Assembly: GCF_019504385.1 (NCBI RefSeq)
Contig: NZ_CP080590.1
Coordinates: 4,207,501 to 4,271,500 of the forward strand
Reading direction: 5' to 3'
DNA: 64,000 nt
Source of the DNA: Devosia salina
GTDB taxonomy: Bacteria; Pseudomonadota; Alphaproteobacteria; Rhizobiales; Devosiaceae
The notes below the pieces were generated by a model. That model searched no databases, was not told where the DNA came from, and saw nothing but the letters and a program-made list of their open reading frames with translations. Positions 50,735-58,787 of the stretch are shown one piece after another (position 1 is the stretch's first letter; each line of letters starts with the position of its first letter). Position numbers and translations under genes: made by a program.

Positions 50735-50768
50735 CACCCTCGGGCCCAGCCCGGGGGTGTTTTGCTTT
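50735..50768 (+). terminator. intrinsic terminator of the sugar ABC operon
   Basis: CACCCTCGGGC and GCCCGGGGGTG pair with one bulged position around CCA, followed by TTTTGCTTT. The stem sequence is akin to the palindromes at 52301 and 52412, so a repeat unit may have been used as a terminator. The rest of 50769-50850 shows nothing. Confidence 0.65.
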
Positions 50769-50850
50769 GGCAGGAATGGGGTGGAGAGCGGACTGGCGGT
50801 TTTCGGCTCGAGATGACGAAAAGCTGACCAATTCCGAAGCTTCGATCAGT

Positions 50851-51588
50851 TCATTCGCCCGATCCGGTGCTGATGTATGAGATATAGAATGATGAAAGTT
50901 GACCGTTGGGCTTTAACGGAACAGGCATGTTGACCTTCCGGCCTAGTGCCGTCTTCAGCCACGGAAAGACCTTATCTAGATCGAACCGCAACGGATCTTC
51001 GGTCCGACGGAACGAAAGGGAGACGAACTCTACAGGCCGACCAAACACGTCTGCCAAAGTCGAGGGAGTGGCAACTTGAAATCCGACTGGCTCTGACGAG
51101 TTTGTTACCGCCAGCATCAGCGGCACTCTATCCGGAGATAGGTCGCAAGGGCCCGTGAAATTCGCAGCATTCGCCAAGATTGCATCTGCCGTAGGTCTTT
51201 CCGAACCGCTATAGGCGAAGATATCCCGACACGGTGAGGTCATGACCCCTTCATAGGATCTGTTGCCAGGCACGGTGTGTAAAGTGAAAAGCAGGTAGTT
51301 GTGATCGGTGATTGGCACCGCAACCGCTTCTCCTAGGATGCGAGTGGTGGTGTTCAAGCGCTGCGAACCGAAGAAATCATTGCGGGAGATGATGCCCTGC
51401 TGCAGCGAGGAGCCGCTTCGCAGCTCGCCATTTACTCGGACCGTCGCAGTCACCTCGTAGGTGACAGTTACCCGGTCTGCAGCGAGCCGTAGGATCGGCA
51501 GGCCCAAATTGACCACCAGAAAGCCGGTCGCAACAACGAAGCCGATGGCCAACGTCAGAATGACGCCAAAGTATCTGATGAAATACAT
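50851..51588 (-). CDS. hypothetical single-pass membrane protein
   Basis: A 245-aa protein I do not recognise. I prefer the ATG at 51588 (MYFIRYFGVILTLAIGF). The bases upstream belong to a leader that is repeated, with stops, before the next gene. A GTG at 51630 would give 259 aa. One helix covers about 6-33, then an extracytoplasmic domain rich in beta-type sequence (VTVTYEVTATVRVNG) with two Cys (SPCRDIF and GPCDLSP) that could form a disulfide. Base composition is visibly less GC-rich than in neighbouring operons. No relative is in the window. Confidence 0.65.
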   Translation of the reverse strand: MYFIRYFGVILTLAIGFVVATGFLVVNLGLPILRLAADRVTVTYEVTATVRVNGELRSGSSLQQGIISRNDFFGSQRLNTTTRILGEAVAVPITDHNYLLFTLHTVPGNRSYEGVMTSPCRDIFAYSGSERPTADAILANAANFTGPCDLSPDRVPLMLAVTNSSEPVGFQVATPSTLADVFGRPVEFVSLSFRRTEDPLRFDLDKVFPWLKTALGRKVNMPVPLKPNGQLSSFYISYISTGSGE

Positions 51589-51709
51589 CTGCCGAACCTG
51601 CACCAGCGCCCTCAAGCTTCTTATCGTCACCCTGGCGATACCTTTCTAGTGACGTGCAAACTCATGCTTAATGACTGCTTTTATGGTCGGGTAGCCATGC
51701 AGGAATCGA
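51565..51709 (-). repeat. duplicated leader module, copy 1
   Basis: Compared with 52031-52180 in the same orientation, the block shares CTTTCTAGTGACG, GCAAAC, CATGCTTAATG and (reading minus) CTTGAGGG, GTGCAGG and TTTCATCAG in the same order. It ends across the start codon of the 245-aa gene. The similarity is patchy but extends over about 140 bp. Confidence 0.6.
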
Positions 51710-51784
51710 CCGACATGGGGTCGGAAGCGGCCGTCGGCTTTAGGCTGTTAACTCGTGGAAAGCGGAGCATTCTGAGCTCTCGGC

Positions 51785-52018
51785 TCATTTTGGTTGGCTT
51801 CGTGCCAAGTGGAGGCACAGCGCAGCCAACCAGACTCCGGAAAGGGTAAGTCCAATCGGTAAGCTGTACCAAAAGAAGCCAAAGAACCCCGTATAAGCCC
51901 AGTCTATTCGATTAGTTGGAATGGCAACCAAAAAGAGGGCCGCTGGTCCAAACGTGATGACTGCGATAACGCCTAAGGTTAACCAGTACCAATTCCACGG
52001 AAAGCTGGCCTTGTTCAT
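51785..52018 (-). CDS. hypothetical two-helix membrane protein
   Basis: A 77-aa protein starting MNKASFPWNWYWLTLG, with GGAGG 6 bases before the ATG at 52018. Two hydrophobic helices lie at about 12-33 and 47-69, separated by a short polar loop (IPTNRIDWAYTG). I know no family. It lies 155 bp upstream, in transcription order, of the 245-aa membrane protein gene and has the same base composition. Confidence 0.55.
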   Translation of the reverse strand: MNKASFPWNWYWLTLGVIAVITFGPAALFLVAIPTNRIDWAYTGFFGFFWYSLPIGLTLSGVWLAALCLHLARSQPK

Positions 52019-52030
52019 GCCGCCTCCGGT

Positions 52031-52180
52031 GCCAAACTGATGAAAAACTTCTGTTGATCCTGCACCCAGAAAGCGGTGTCCCTCAAGCCTATTGTTGTAA
52101 CACCCTAGCAGTAGCTTTCTAGTGACGGGCAAACGCATGCTTAATGGCCCCTTCATAGTTGGACAGCCAAGCAGCAACCG
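52031..52180 (-). repeat. duplicated leader module, copy 2
   Basis: Counterpart of 51565-51709, about 470 bp away in direct orientation. Where copy 1 has the ATG of the 245-aa gene, copy 2 has AAG followed by a similar TTTTTCATCAG stretch. This copy looks like a decayed or original version whose start has been lost. Confidence 0.6.
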
Positions 52181-52300
52181 GCCGTCTGCGTCACCGATCG
52201 CAATGGCAGGTTTCGGGCAACCGCGTCGTTGGTGCTAACGGCCGAAACGAGGTCGTGAGCCGTCCTCCCGATTTGCCTCATTGTCTCCACCCCTCAGGTC

Positions 52301-52440
52301 GTCACCCTCGGCCTTGAGCCGAGGGCCCTGTACTTTGGGGGTTTGGCAGGGGCGCTGTGAAGCGACACAAGTCTGAATGGGCGCGACCTCTGTGACGAGA
52401 TCGTCAAGTGAAGAGCCCTCGGCTCAAGGCCGAGGGTGAC
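52301..52440. repeat. inverted pair of 29-bp palindromic units
   Basis: The unit at 52301-52329 is repeated as its reverse complement at 52412-52440 with 28 of 29 bases matching. Each unit is itself a palindrome with 8-bp arms, CCCTCGGC and GCCGAGGG. This is typical of a REP pair enclosing about 80 bp of unrelated sequence. Confidence 0.7.
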
Positions 52441-52800
52441 GCGCGGTGGGTGGGGAGGCGGCAGGTTATGGTTGCCCCATCGTGTGAGCTCGGTGATCAG
52501 ACCGGCGTCGGAAGCGGCCGAGTTTGGCACGCGAGCTACAACAACCGCTGCACTACGCCTCCCCTATCAGGGGGGCGGATGGGGATATCCTCTTGAAGAA
52601 GCGCCACAAAACAAAAGTAATCCCCGCCCTCTCAACCATCCCCCATAATCCCCCCATCACTCCCGCGGCGGACGGACTGCAGCGAACTTTTGCGGGGGGA
52701 GCCGGGCGTAGCTGGGTCGCTACAGTTGCGCGTCTAGGAAGCGGTCACCCTGCGACGAGCGTTCAATGGGGACCGAGTCCTCTACGAAAAACCGGTGCTT
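52441..52800. other. intergenic stretch without a recognisable gene
   Basis: Short frames exist on both strands but none has a family pattern together with a ribosome site. The composition is mixed and I see no transposase remnant. Confidence 0.5.
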
Positions 52801-52880
52801 CGATCCGTCCCGAAGGGCAAATCTCTCCGGTGGAGAGATTTGAGGTGAGAAGGCCATAAGCGCTACGCGCGAATGGCTAG
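52801..52880 (-). repeat. dispersed palindromic repeat, copy B
   Basis: The core CAAATCTCTCC (52818-52828) and GGAGAGATTTG (52832-52842) is an 11-bp-arm palindrome. Read on the minus strand the element runs GCCATTCG, TGGCCTT, CTCAAATC and the palindrome, then CCCTT and GACGG, the same order as copy A at 36984-37061. The bases from 52881 to 53021 show no gene. Confidence 0.65.
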
Positions 52881-53021
52881 GGCGGCGACGTCTCTATTTT
52901 GCTATTTTACTGAGACGCACGCGCCTCGGGATACGTCCATCTTCTCAACCGGAGGCGATCACGCCATCCGGTGCTTCGGCACGGCCATTGTCCGGCGGAA
53001 GGGTCTTTGACAGGTCCACGC

Positions 53022-54541
53022 CTAAACCCGGTTCACCCCCGGCATCCCATCGAGCACCGCAAATTCCTGGAATTTCGCCGCTACCGCCTCGGGGTCCTTG
53101 CGGTCGGCCGCGATCAGCTCCACCCGGGCCTGGTCCGGCGCCAGGTGCAGCAGCGAATAGCCGTGCCGCCGCGCATCCCCGAACTTGATATGCGGGTTTT
53201 CCGCCATTACCGCGTCGAACGCGGCTTCGGCCGGCGGGTTGGAGGTGATCGAGCCGGTGACGAATTCGCTGGCCACCAGCGCCCCGTCCGCCGCCTTCAC
53301 ATCGGCGGCGTAAAAGGCGTGCAAATCGCCGCCGATCACCAGCGGGTTGGACCGCTCGGCCCGGCGCACGCTCTCCAGCAGCCGCTCGCGCCCGGAGCGG
53401 TAATGGTCCCAGCCATCATCGCTGTATCGCGTGCCCGGCCCGAGTTCGAGGTCGCGGGCCGAGAGCAGGGTGGTCTGGCCGATGATCGACCAATTGGCCC
53501 GGCCCGCCTGCATGGTCCGGTCGAACCAGGCTTCCTGCTCGCGGCCAAGCATGGAATAGCGGTCGGGATCGGCCGGCTGCGGCGCCTCGGGCGCCGGATC
53601 GCGATATTGCCGCGCATCGAGCAGGGTCAGATCGAGCAGATTGCCGAAGCGGTGATGGCCATAGATGCGCAGGTCGTCAAATTTCGGCGCCGCCAGCGGG
53701 GGCACCGGCATATGCTCGTACCAGGCCTGGTAGGCCGCCGCCCGGCGCTTGCGGAAGGCCTCCGGATTGCGGTCGGTGGGCGAAGCACCGGCGCCATAAT
53801 TGTCCACCACCTCGTGGTCGTCCCAGGTGAAGAGCCAGGGAAAGCGGGCATGGGCCAGCTGCAGGTCGGGGTCGGATTTGTAGAGCGCGTAGCGGTCGCG
53901 ATATTCGAACAGCAGCGAGGGCGCCCCGGTGCCGTGCGAGCGCACATGCTGGGCCCCATAGCTCTTTTCGTAGATGTAGTCGCCCAGATGCACGACCAGG
54001 TTCAGGTCGCGCTCCGCCATGTCGCGATAGGCACTGTACCAGCCCTGCTCATATTGCTGGCGGGCGGCAAAGGCGAGGCTGAAGCGCGCATTGTCGGCGC
54101 CGTCGGCCGGGGCCGTGCGGGTGCGTCCCGCCGGGCTCAGCGCATCGCCGGCGCGGAAGCGATAGAAATACCAGCGATCCGGCGTCAGCCCCGTGACCTC
54201 GACATGCACCGAATGGGCGAGCGCCTCGCTGGCGGTGACGATGCCGGACTGCACCACATGGGCAAAGCCCTCGTCATCCGCGATCTCCCAGGCGACATCC
54301 ATGGGCGGGTGCTGGGCGGCGGGTGCGAAGGTGAAGGCATCGGCCGGGCTCGGCGTGGCATCGGAAAGATCAGCCGCGTCCACAGCACCACGCTCTGGGC
54401 CGTTGGCGAGCCGGAGGCCACGCCCAGCGCAAAAGGGTCGGTGTCGAACTGGGCCGCCCTGACCGAACCCAGCAGCGGCCACACGGCCGCCGCGGCAAGG
54501 CCGGATGCAAGGAAATGTCTCCGGTTTGGACGCAATGTCAT
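53022..54541 (-). pseudogene. phoD: alkaline phosphatase D family protein, frameshifted
   Basis: Coding signal is strong but split between two frames. From the ATG at 54541 the protein reads MTLRPNRRHFLASGLAAAA (Tat leader), then FALGVASGSPTAQSVVLWTR. Near 54365-54375 the frame is lost, and the family sequence continues in another frame as DLSDATPSPADAFTF to the stop at 53022. Restoring one base (CTGATC to CTGGATC on the minus strand) would rejoin them into about 506 aa. The body carries PhoD features: VVHLGDYIYEKS, TWDDHEVVDNYG, VIGGDLHAFY. Either a true mutation or a sequencing error. Confidence 0.8.
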
Positions 54542-54652
54542 GATGGCTCTTCTCCCAAAGCTCTTGTCGTTGCACGGTTCTGTGACCAGCCGGGCGTGAC
54601 TGTTCCACGACCGGCCCGATCCGGCCATCCCGCGATGCAAATCGTGATGGGA

Positions 54653-54683
54653 GAAAAACAAAAAGGGTCCCGAAGGACCCTTT
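54653..54683 (-). terminator. intrinsic terminator of tRNA-Gly
   Basis: AAAGGGTCC and GGACCCTTT form a 9-bp stem around CGAA; on the minus strand TTTTTGTTTTT follows. It is 30 bp beyond the tRNA 3' end. Confidence 0.85.
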
Positions 54684-54712
54684 GCACCAAGCCGTTGCCA
54701 CAGCTTGGAAAT

Positions 54713-54787
54713 TGGAGCGGGCGATGGGATTCGAACCCACGACCCTAACCTTGGCAAGGTTATGCTCTACCCCTGAGCTACACCCGC
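54713..54787 (-). tRNA. tRNA-Gly (anticodon GCC)
   Basis: On the minus strand GCGGGTG starts the acceptor stem and CGCCCGC-T-CCA ends it, so CCA is encoded. D-loop AGCTCAGGGGTAGAGC, anticodon loop TTGCCAA with GCC, and T-arm GGGTTCGAATCCC are all present. 75 nt including CCA. Confidence 0.97.
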
Positions 54788-54983
54788 GCTCCGTTGTCTC
54801 CAGCACTTGTAAGTGCGGCGACGGGCGCTATATGCCCAATCGCCGATCCGAATGCAACCCGGTTTTTTGCGATAATGTCATCTTCGCCAAAGCCTGTGGG
54901 AATCGGGGGTTGCCACAAGCCCGTTGGCGGGCGCAAAAAGGCCGCCAACACTCTGTTTTACCGCCTGCTGAAGAGTTGAAACC

Positions 54984-55925
54984 ATGACCCTCTCCTTTGA
55001 TGGCGCCCCTGCCGCCGCCCCGGTTCCCGCCGATCTCGTTCGGGACGGCAGCGATGCCGGCTTCAAGGCCGATGTCATCGATGCCTCGCTCGAGGTGCCG
55101 GTGCTGGTCGATTTCTGGGCGCCCTGGTGCGGCCCCTGCCGCCAGCTCGGCCCGGCCATCGAAAAGGTGGTCAGGGAAAAGGCCGGCAAGATCAAGCTGG
55201 TCAAGATCAATATCGACGAGCACCCGCACATTGCCGGCCAGCTCGGCGTCCAGTCCATCCCGGCCGTCTTCGCCTTTGCCGGCGGTCGCCCCGTAGATGG
55301 CTTCATGGGCGCCATGCCCGAGGGCGAAGTGCGGCGTTTTGCCGACAAGCTCATTTCCGGCGCTCCGGCGGGCCAGCCCCAGGCCGATTCGCTCGAAGCC
55401 CAGATTGCCGACGCTCTCAAGGCCGCCGAGGCGGCGACCGCCGCCGGTGAGCTGGGTCAGGCCGCGCAGATCTACGGCATGATTCTCCAGCACGTTCCCG
55501 ACAATGCCGAAGCCCTGGTCGGGCTTGCCGGCATCTATGTGAGTGCCGGCGAGATCGAGCAGGCCAAGGCGACGCTCGATCTGGTGCCCGAGGACAAGCG
55601 CCAGGGCGATGCCTATCTCGCCCATATGCACGCCATCCGCCTCAAGGAGGAAGCCGCGGGCCTGTCCGAGGCGGCGACGCTGGAAGCGGCCATTGCCGCC
55701 AATCCCGACGACCACCAGGCGCGGCTCGACCTCGCCGTGGTGCTCAATGCCGAAGGCAAGCGCATCGAGGCCGCCGAAGCCCTGGTCGCCAGCTTCAAGC
55801 GCGACCGGGCCTGGAACGAAGAGGCGGCCCGCAAGAAGCTGCTCGAGTTCTTCGAGGCCTGGGGCCCCAAGGACCCGGCCACGCTCAAGGGCCGTCGCCT
55901 CCTCTCGGCGGTGCTCTTCTCGTAG
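54984..55925 (+). CDS. cnoX: CnoX-like thioredoxin/TPR chaperedoxin
   Basis: A 313-aa protein. The thioredoxin domain covers about 25-125, with the redox motif WCGPC (Cys49 and Cys52) and the cis-Pro loop SIPAVFAF. A helical TPR region covers about 140-310 (LGQAAQIYGMILQHVPDNAEAL). CnoX holds unfolding proteins under oxidative stress for GroEL/DnaK. The CXXC is intact here, unlike the E. coli form. It leads a run with the LON-domain and Trm112 genes. Confidence 0.9.
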   Translation: MTLSFDGAPAAAPVPADLVRDGSDAGFKADVIDASLEVPVLVDFWAPWCGPCRQLGPAIEKVVREKAGKIKLVKINIDEHPHIAGQLGVQSIPAVFAFAGGRPVDGFMGAMPEGEVRRFADKLISGAPAGQPQADSLEAQIADALKAAEAATAAGELGQAAQIYGMILQHVPDNAEALVGLAGIYVSAGEIEQAKATLDLVPEDKRQGDAYLAHMHAIRLKEEAAGLSEAATLEAAIAANPDDHQARLDLAVVLNAEGKRIEAAEALVASFKRDRAWNEEAARKKLLEFFEAWGPKDPATLKGRRLLSAVLFS

Positions 55926-55936
55926 CAGGATCAGCA

Positions 55937-56605
55937 ATGCCCAAGCGTCCGACCAGCCCCGCCGAGCTGCCCAAATCCGTACCGGTATTCCCGCTGAGCG
56001 GCGCGCTGCTGTTGCCCTTTGCGCATCGCCCGCTCAACATCTTCGAGCCACGCTATATCGAAATGGTCGATGCGGCCCTGCGCGGCGACCGGCTGATCGG
56101 CCTGATCCAGCCCGAAGACACCAGCGAGGAAAGCCCCAAGGGCCGGGCGCCGCTGCAGAAGGTTGGCTGTCTCGGGCGGCTGACGCATTTCGAAGAGAGT
56201 GGCGACGGGCGCTATTTCATCATCCTCGAAGGGCTCACCCGCTTTCGGATCCTGCATGAGTTGACGGTGATGACGCCCTATCGGCAATGCGTCATCTCGG
56301 CCGATGACTATGCCGCCGATTTCACCCGCGATCATGGCGAGGAGGCCGTCGATCGCGTCCGCTTCGTCAAGATGATGCGCGATTATGCCGAGTTCGCCAA
56401 TTTCGAGCTCAATTGGGAAGAAATCGAATCGACCGGTACGGCGGACCTCGTCAATTTCTGCTGCATGGTCTCGCCCTATGGCGCCGCAGAAAAGCAGGTC
56501 CTGCTCGAGGCCCCGACACTGGAAGCGCGGGCGGAAACGCTGATTGCCATGACCGAATATGAAATGGCGCGCGGCGGCTCGGACGGCGCGGCGCCGATCA
56601 ACTGA
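55937..56605 (+). CDS. LON N-terminal (substrate-binding) domain protein
   Basis: A 222-aa cytoplasmic protein consisting of the Lon substrate-binding domain only; no AAA or protease parts follow. Start region VPVFPLSGALLLPFAHRPLNIFEPRY is typical, with GCLGRLTHFEESGDGRYFIILEG. It lies 11 bp after cnoX, and its stop overlaps the Trm112 start. Its role is unknown beyond peptide or protein binding. Confidence 0.9.
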   Translation: MPKRPTSPAELPKSVPVFPLSGALLLPFAHRPLNIFEPRYIEMVDAALRGDRLIGLIQPEDTSEESPKGRAPLQKVGCLGRLTHFEESGDGRYFIILEGLTRFRILHELTVMTPYRQCVISADDYAADFTRDHGEEAVDRVRFVKMMRDYAEFANFELNWEEIESTGTADLVNFCCMVSPYGAAEKQVLLEAPTLEARAETLIAMTEYEMARGGSDGAAPIN

Positions 56606-56829
56606 TGGCCGAGCCGCCTGTTGATCCGCGCCATGTGGTGGACCCCCAGACCCTCGAAATGCTGGTCTGCCCCTTGACCAAGACCCGGCTGACGCTCTCG
56701 GCCGACCGCAGCGAACTGATCTCGGTGGCGGCGCGATTGGCCTTTCCCATCGTCAAGGGCGTACCGCTCCTGAGCCTGGACGAAGCGCGCAATGTCGACC
56801 CCGAGGAATTGCAGCGCCTTTCGCGGTAG
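56605..56829 (+). CDS. Trm112-family protein
   Basis: A 74-aa small zinc-ribbon-like protein, starting at the ATG that shares a base with the previous stop (TGATG). VDPQTLEMLVCPLTKTRLTLS and AFPIVKGVPLL are the family pattern. As is common in alphaproteobacteria, the first ribbon keeps one Cys and lacks the rest, so zinc binding is doubtful. In eukaryotes and archaea Trm112 activates methyltransferases. Confidence 0.88.
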   Translation: MAEPPVDPRHVVDPQTLEMLVCPLTKTRLTLSADRSELISVAARLAFPIVKGVPLLSLDEARNVDPEELQRLSR

Positions 56830-56908
56830 CGGCCTTTATCCCCGCTGGCTGAACCTGCCTCATACTGACCCTCCATGGCCCAGGGCATCGGGGGGAAGCC
56901 GGGTGGTT

Positions 56909-58135
56909 TCAGATGGGCATGCCACCGAGCAGTTTTGGTGCACCGCCCCCGACGCCGGAGGCCGCGCGAATAAGGGCGGATTTGACCGGTCCGGTGCGGT
57001 CCACCAGGCCAAGGCCGAAATCGCGCAGCGCCCGCACCGGCGCCACATCGTTGGAAAACAGCCGGTTCATCCCGTCGGTGACCATGGCCATGGACGCGGT
57101 GTCGAGCCGTCGCCAGCTCTGATAGCGCTCCAACACATCGACCGAGCCATGGTCGAGGCCGAGGCGCATGGCATCGACGATCACCTCGGCCAGGGCCGCC
57201 ACGTCCTTGAGACCCAGATTCAGCCCCTGCCCGGCGATCGGGTGCACCACATGGGCGGCATCCCCGACCAGAGCCAGGCGCGGCCCGATGAAGCTGCGGG
57301 CCAGCTGCAGACGCAGCGGAAAGCCCATCAGCCTGTCTTCCAGGGTCACCCGGCCCAGGCTCGAGCCCATCACCGCCTCGATCTCGAGCGCCAGTTCCTC
57401 GGCCGGCATCGCCAGAAAACGCGGCGCCGCGTCCTGGGTCTCGGTCCAGACCAGCGAGGAGCGATTGCCGGGCAGCGGCAGGCTGGCAAAGGGGCCGGCC
57501 GGGCGAAAATGTTCATAGGCCACCCCCGCATGGGGCAGCTCATGGGCAATGGTCGCCACCAGCCCGGTCTGCCCATAATCATGGCCGATCGTGCCGATGC
57601 CGGCGCGCTGGCGCAGGCCGGATTGCGCGCCGTCCGCCGCCACGATCAGCGGTGCCTGCAGCACCCGTCCATCGGCCAGCACCAGCCGGCCCAGCGCGTC
57701 GGCGCCGGACCAGTCGCTGATCTCCGCCGGGGCGACCATGACGATACTGTCCCCCACGGCATCCATCAGGGCGGCGGCACTCGCCTGGTTGGGGACCATA
57801 TGGGCAAAGGGCTCGCCGGGTGCCACCTCGCCGTCGAACCGCAGGAATAGCGGCCGCGCCAGGTCGCCCGTGCCCGAATCGGTGATGTGCATGGCAGCAA
57901 TAGGCTGACTCTGCGCCGCCATCGGTTCCCACACCCCCAGGGCCTCGAACACCCGCCGCACACCAGCGGCAATCGCCGAGGCACGATTATCCCGCGGCAC
58001 GCTCAGCGGCCGCCGGTCCACCAGCGCCACCCTGATGCCGGGGGCCGATCGCGTCAGCGCCAGCGCCAGGGTCAGGCCCACGGGGCCGGCCCCCACAATG
58101 ATGACGTCATGCTGCTCGGCGGCCGTCTTGGTCAT
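56909..58135 (-). CDS. UbiH/UbiF-type FAD-dependent hydroxylase
   Basis: A 408-aa flavoprotein monooxygenase of ubiquinone biosynthesis. Start MTKTAAEQHDVIIVGAGPVG at 58135, with AAGGAG upstream. It has the FAD loop GAGPVGLTLALAL and the second FAD motif ALVGDAAHVVHPIAGQGLN. It converges with the Trm112 gene. Which ring position it hydroxylates (UbiH, UbiF, UbiI or UbiL) is not resolved from sequence. Confidence 0.9.
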   Translation of the reverse strand: MTKTAAEQHDVIIVGAGPVGLTLALALTRSAPGIRVALVDRRPLSVPRDNRASAIAAGVRRVFEALGVWEPMAAQSQPIAAMHITDSGTGDLARPLFLRFDGEVAPGEPFAHMVPNQASAAALMDAVGDSIVMVAPAEISDWSGADALGRLVLADGRVLQAPLIVAADGAQSGLRQRAGIGTIGHDYGQTGLVATIAHELPHAGVAYEHFRPAGPFASLPLPGNRSSLVWTETQDAAPRFLAMPAEELALEIEAVMGSSLGRVTLEDRLMGFPLRLQLARSFIGPRLALVGDAAHVVHPIAGQGLNLGLKDVAALAEVIVDAMRLGLDHGSVDVLERYQSWRRLDTASMAMVTDGMNRLFSNDVAPVRALRDFGLGLVDRTGPVKSALIRAASGVGGGAPKLLGGMPI

Positions 58136-58207
58136 GAATATCTCCTTGCCGGCATTGTCCGTCTCCGCCGCGCGAGAGGCAAGTGCAGCATTGCCGCGGC
58201 GCAGGAA

Positions 58208-58224
58208 TGCGCAACAGATAGGCA
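58208..58224 (+). promoter_or_regulatory. NtrC-type site upstream of the first glnK
   Basis: TGC, 11 bases, GCA: the classic NtrC half-site spacing. The inner sequence GCAACAGATAG matches 9 of 11 bases of the equivalent site before the second glnK. It is centred about 170 bp upstream of the predicted start, a usual enhancer distance. Confidence 0.65.
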
Positions 58225-58363
58225 AAAACTCACGTTTGAGCAAAATTGAGGCATAATGCTGTCCGGCGGGCACTCGCCACAGACTTGCCACAATGCTGTC
58301 AGCGGCCGCCTGGACCAGCTAACGCACTGAAAAACATGAGTTCCTTCTGTCACATGGGCAGTT

Positions 58364-58379
58364 TGGCACGGCTCTTGAG
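58364..58379 (+). promoter_or_regulatory. sigma-54 promoter of the first glnK-amtB operon
   Basis: TGGCACGGCTCTTGAG matches TGGCAC-N5-TTGC except that the last C is A. The predicted start near 58390 leaves about 30 nt before the glnK ATG. The same deviation (TTGA) occurs at the second copy. Confidence 0.75.
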
Positions 58380-58420
58380 TCCATTTGTGCATCGAAGACC
58401 CAAGCCAGAAAGGGGCATCC

Positions 58421-58759
58421 ATGAAACTGGTGGTTGCAATCATCAAACCATCACGGCTCGAGGAAGTGCGGCAGGCGCTCAATTCCCTCGACGTGCACGG
58501 CATGACCGTCACCGAGGTCAAGGGCTATGGTCGCCAGAAGGGCCATTCCGAGATCTATCGCGGCACCGAATATGCGGTGCACTTCCTGCCCAAGCTCAAG
58601 GTCGAGATCGCTGTCGACGACGGCATTGCCGATGCGGTGAGCGCCGCCATCCGTGACGCCGCACAGACCGGCCGCATCGGCGATGGCAAGATCTTCGTGC
58701 TCGACCTCTTGGCCGTAACCCGCATCCGCACCGGCGAGACCGGCGCCTCCGCACTCTGA
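58421..58759 (+). CDS. glnK: PII nitrogen regulatory protein, first copy
   Basis: A 112-aa PII trimer subunit. ATG at 58421 after AAAGGGG. The T-loop uridylylation site is Tyr51 in YRGTEYAVHF. Signatures are EVKGYGRQKGHSEIYRG and the C-terminal TGRIGDGKIFVLDL. Pairing with amtB marks it as GlnK, which binds and closes AmtB under high ammonium. It is 29 bp upstream of the first amtB. Confidence 0.95.
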   Translation: MKLVVAIIKPSRLEEVRQALNSLDVHGMTVTEVKGYGRQKGHSEIYRGTEYAVHFLPKLKVEIAVDDGIADAVSAAIRDAAQTGRIGDGKIFVLDLLAVTRIRTGETGASAL

Positions 58760-58787
58760 CGCCCCCGATTTCAGGAGAAACGACACA

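Noticed and set aside
51630..51632. GTG at 51630 as the start of the 245-aa membrane protein
   Set aside because: The segment between this GTG and the ATG at 51588 is part of a leader duplicated elsewhere with stop codons, so it is probably untranslated.
50769..54787. Integrative element using tRNA-Gly
   Set aside because: No integrase, relaxase or duplicated tRNA 3' end is visible; kept only as an observation of a disordered region.
55937..56605. Truncated Lon protease
   Set aside because: Stand-alone LON substrate-binding-domain proteins of this length are a normal family in alphaproteobacteria, and the gene is intact within a conserved run.
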